Part shown: one piece after another, positions 5,065 through 5,493 of the stretch
How the letters are laid out: each line of letters starts with the position of its first letter
Numbering within the stretch: the first letter of the stretch is position 1
Made by a program: the position numbers and the translations under genes
Assembly: GCA_029266295.1 (NCBI GenBank)
Contig: JAQSXD010000284.1
Span: 1 to 5,493, forward strand
Source of the DNA: Bacillota bacterium
GTDB lineage: Bacteria; Bacillota; Clostridia; Peptostreptococcales; Anaerovoracaceae
Length of the DNA: 5,493 bases
Direction: 5' to 3'
Notes under the pieces: generated by a model
Told to the model about the DNA's origin: nothing
What the model saw: only the letters and a program-made list of their open reading frames with translations
Databases searched by the model: none

Positions 5065-5493
5065 CACCAGTAAGGATCTACATTGATATACGAGCCACCC
5101 ATACCGGGCACTGTCCAAACACCGCTAGGTATTTGATAAACTTGTAGACCGTATTGTCGAATAGCTACTTTTGAAACATTTATTGGAACATATACCTCTG
5201 CAATAAAGCAGTAATAATTTACATAAGAACCATTAAAGCCAATGGTTCTTCCGGGAATAGTACCGTATTTTGTTGCATCCCATAAGTTATAACCTCCAAT
5301 ATCGAGTTTGTTGAATTTCAAATATGAAGCTGATGGCCCATAATAATGAGCATAAAGATTACATACTTCCGAATCTGGTGATTGTCGATGCAAAACCCAA
5401 TCTACATCTCCACTTTTCACTAAAGCTTTAGTGCTTGCATCACCTTCTTGAATTGCACCTTCCTTTTCCGTATATAGATGAGTAGTTTTTCCA
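5064..5493 (-). CDS. Hypothetical protein, C-terminal part (N-terminus beyond window edge)
   Basis: The frame is open from the window edge to the TGA at 5066-5064 and shows 142 residues, so the true start lies beyond base 5493. A GTG at 5420 could be mistaken for a start, but the coding frame continues upstream (GKTTHLYTEKEGAIQEGDAS) and no ribosome site precedes it. I do not recognise the family. The visible part is rich in Tyr, Trp, Gly, Asn and Ser with predicted beta-strand character (YVNYYCFIAEVYVPINVSKV), few Lys/Arg, and ends in YINVDPYW. This composition is common in secreted or surface beta-rich domains, but no signal peptide, anchor or repeat can be seen here. It is co-directional with, and overlaps by one base, the 151-residue gene downstream. 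It is AT-rich relative to the ribosomal operon, which suggests accessory or acquired DNA. Confidence 0.65.
   Translation of the reverse strand, partial: GKTTHLYTEKEGAIQEGDASTKALVKSGDVDWVLHRQSPDSEVCNLYAHYYGPSASYLKFNKLDIGGYNLWDATKYGTIPGRTIGFNGSYVNYYCFIAEVYVPINVSKVAIRQYGLQVYQIPSGVWTVPGMGGSYINVDPYW

Noticed and set aside
1..5493. CRISPR arrays, tRNA or rRNA genes, insertion sequences, direct repeat arrays
   Set aside because: None was found on reading both strands: no regularly spaced repeats, transposase-like proteins or cloverleaf candidates.

Overview
The window looks like chromosomal DNA from a Gram-positive Clostridia-type bacterium, probably a gut Oscillospiraceae/Ruminococcaceae relative. 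This is inferred from strong purine-rich Shine-Dalgarno sites, two textbook sigma-A promoters, intrinsic terminators, mid-range GC and the character of the ribosomal proteins and MgtE. I cannot name the species.

Layout, left to right. (1) 1-845, minus strand: a two-gene ABC exporter unit. The ATPase is followed, with a 4-base ATGA overlap, by a membrane permease cut off by the window edge. (2) 846-1240: a gene-free divergent region. It holds a perfect TTGACA-N17-TATAAT promoter and a roughly 220-nt leader that folds into a closed multi-branch structure. The leader also contains a possible 29-codon upstream ORF. (3) 1241-2617, plus strand: mgtE, a CBS-domain Mg2+ channel/transporter, ending in a strong terminator. 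(4) 2672-3424, minus strand: a TtcA-family PP-loop tRNA-thiolation enzyme, convergent with mgtE. (5) 3425-3651: a divergent promoter region with a palindromic -10 element, plus a short hairpin leader before the ribosomal genes. (6) 3652-4502, plus strand: rplM-rpsI (L13-S9), ending in a bidirectional terminator. (7) 4609-5493, minus strand: an AT-rich pair of unrecognised genes, the upstream one truncated by the window edge.

Regions 3 to 6 are housekeeping functions: magnesium homeostasis, tRNA modification and ribosome assembly. The 4609-5493 pair differs sharply in base composition and looks like accessory DNA. The two places most worth a second look are the mgtE leader, whose structure I could not match from memory to the known Mg2+ (M-box) or other metal riboswitches, and the unrecognised AT-rich gene pair. 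No tRNA, rRNA, CRISPR array, insertion sequence or phage gene was seen.
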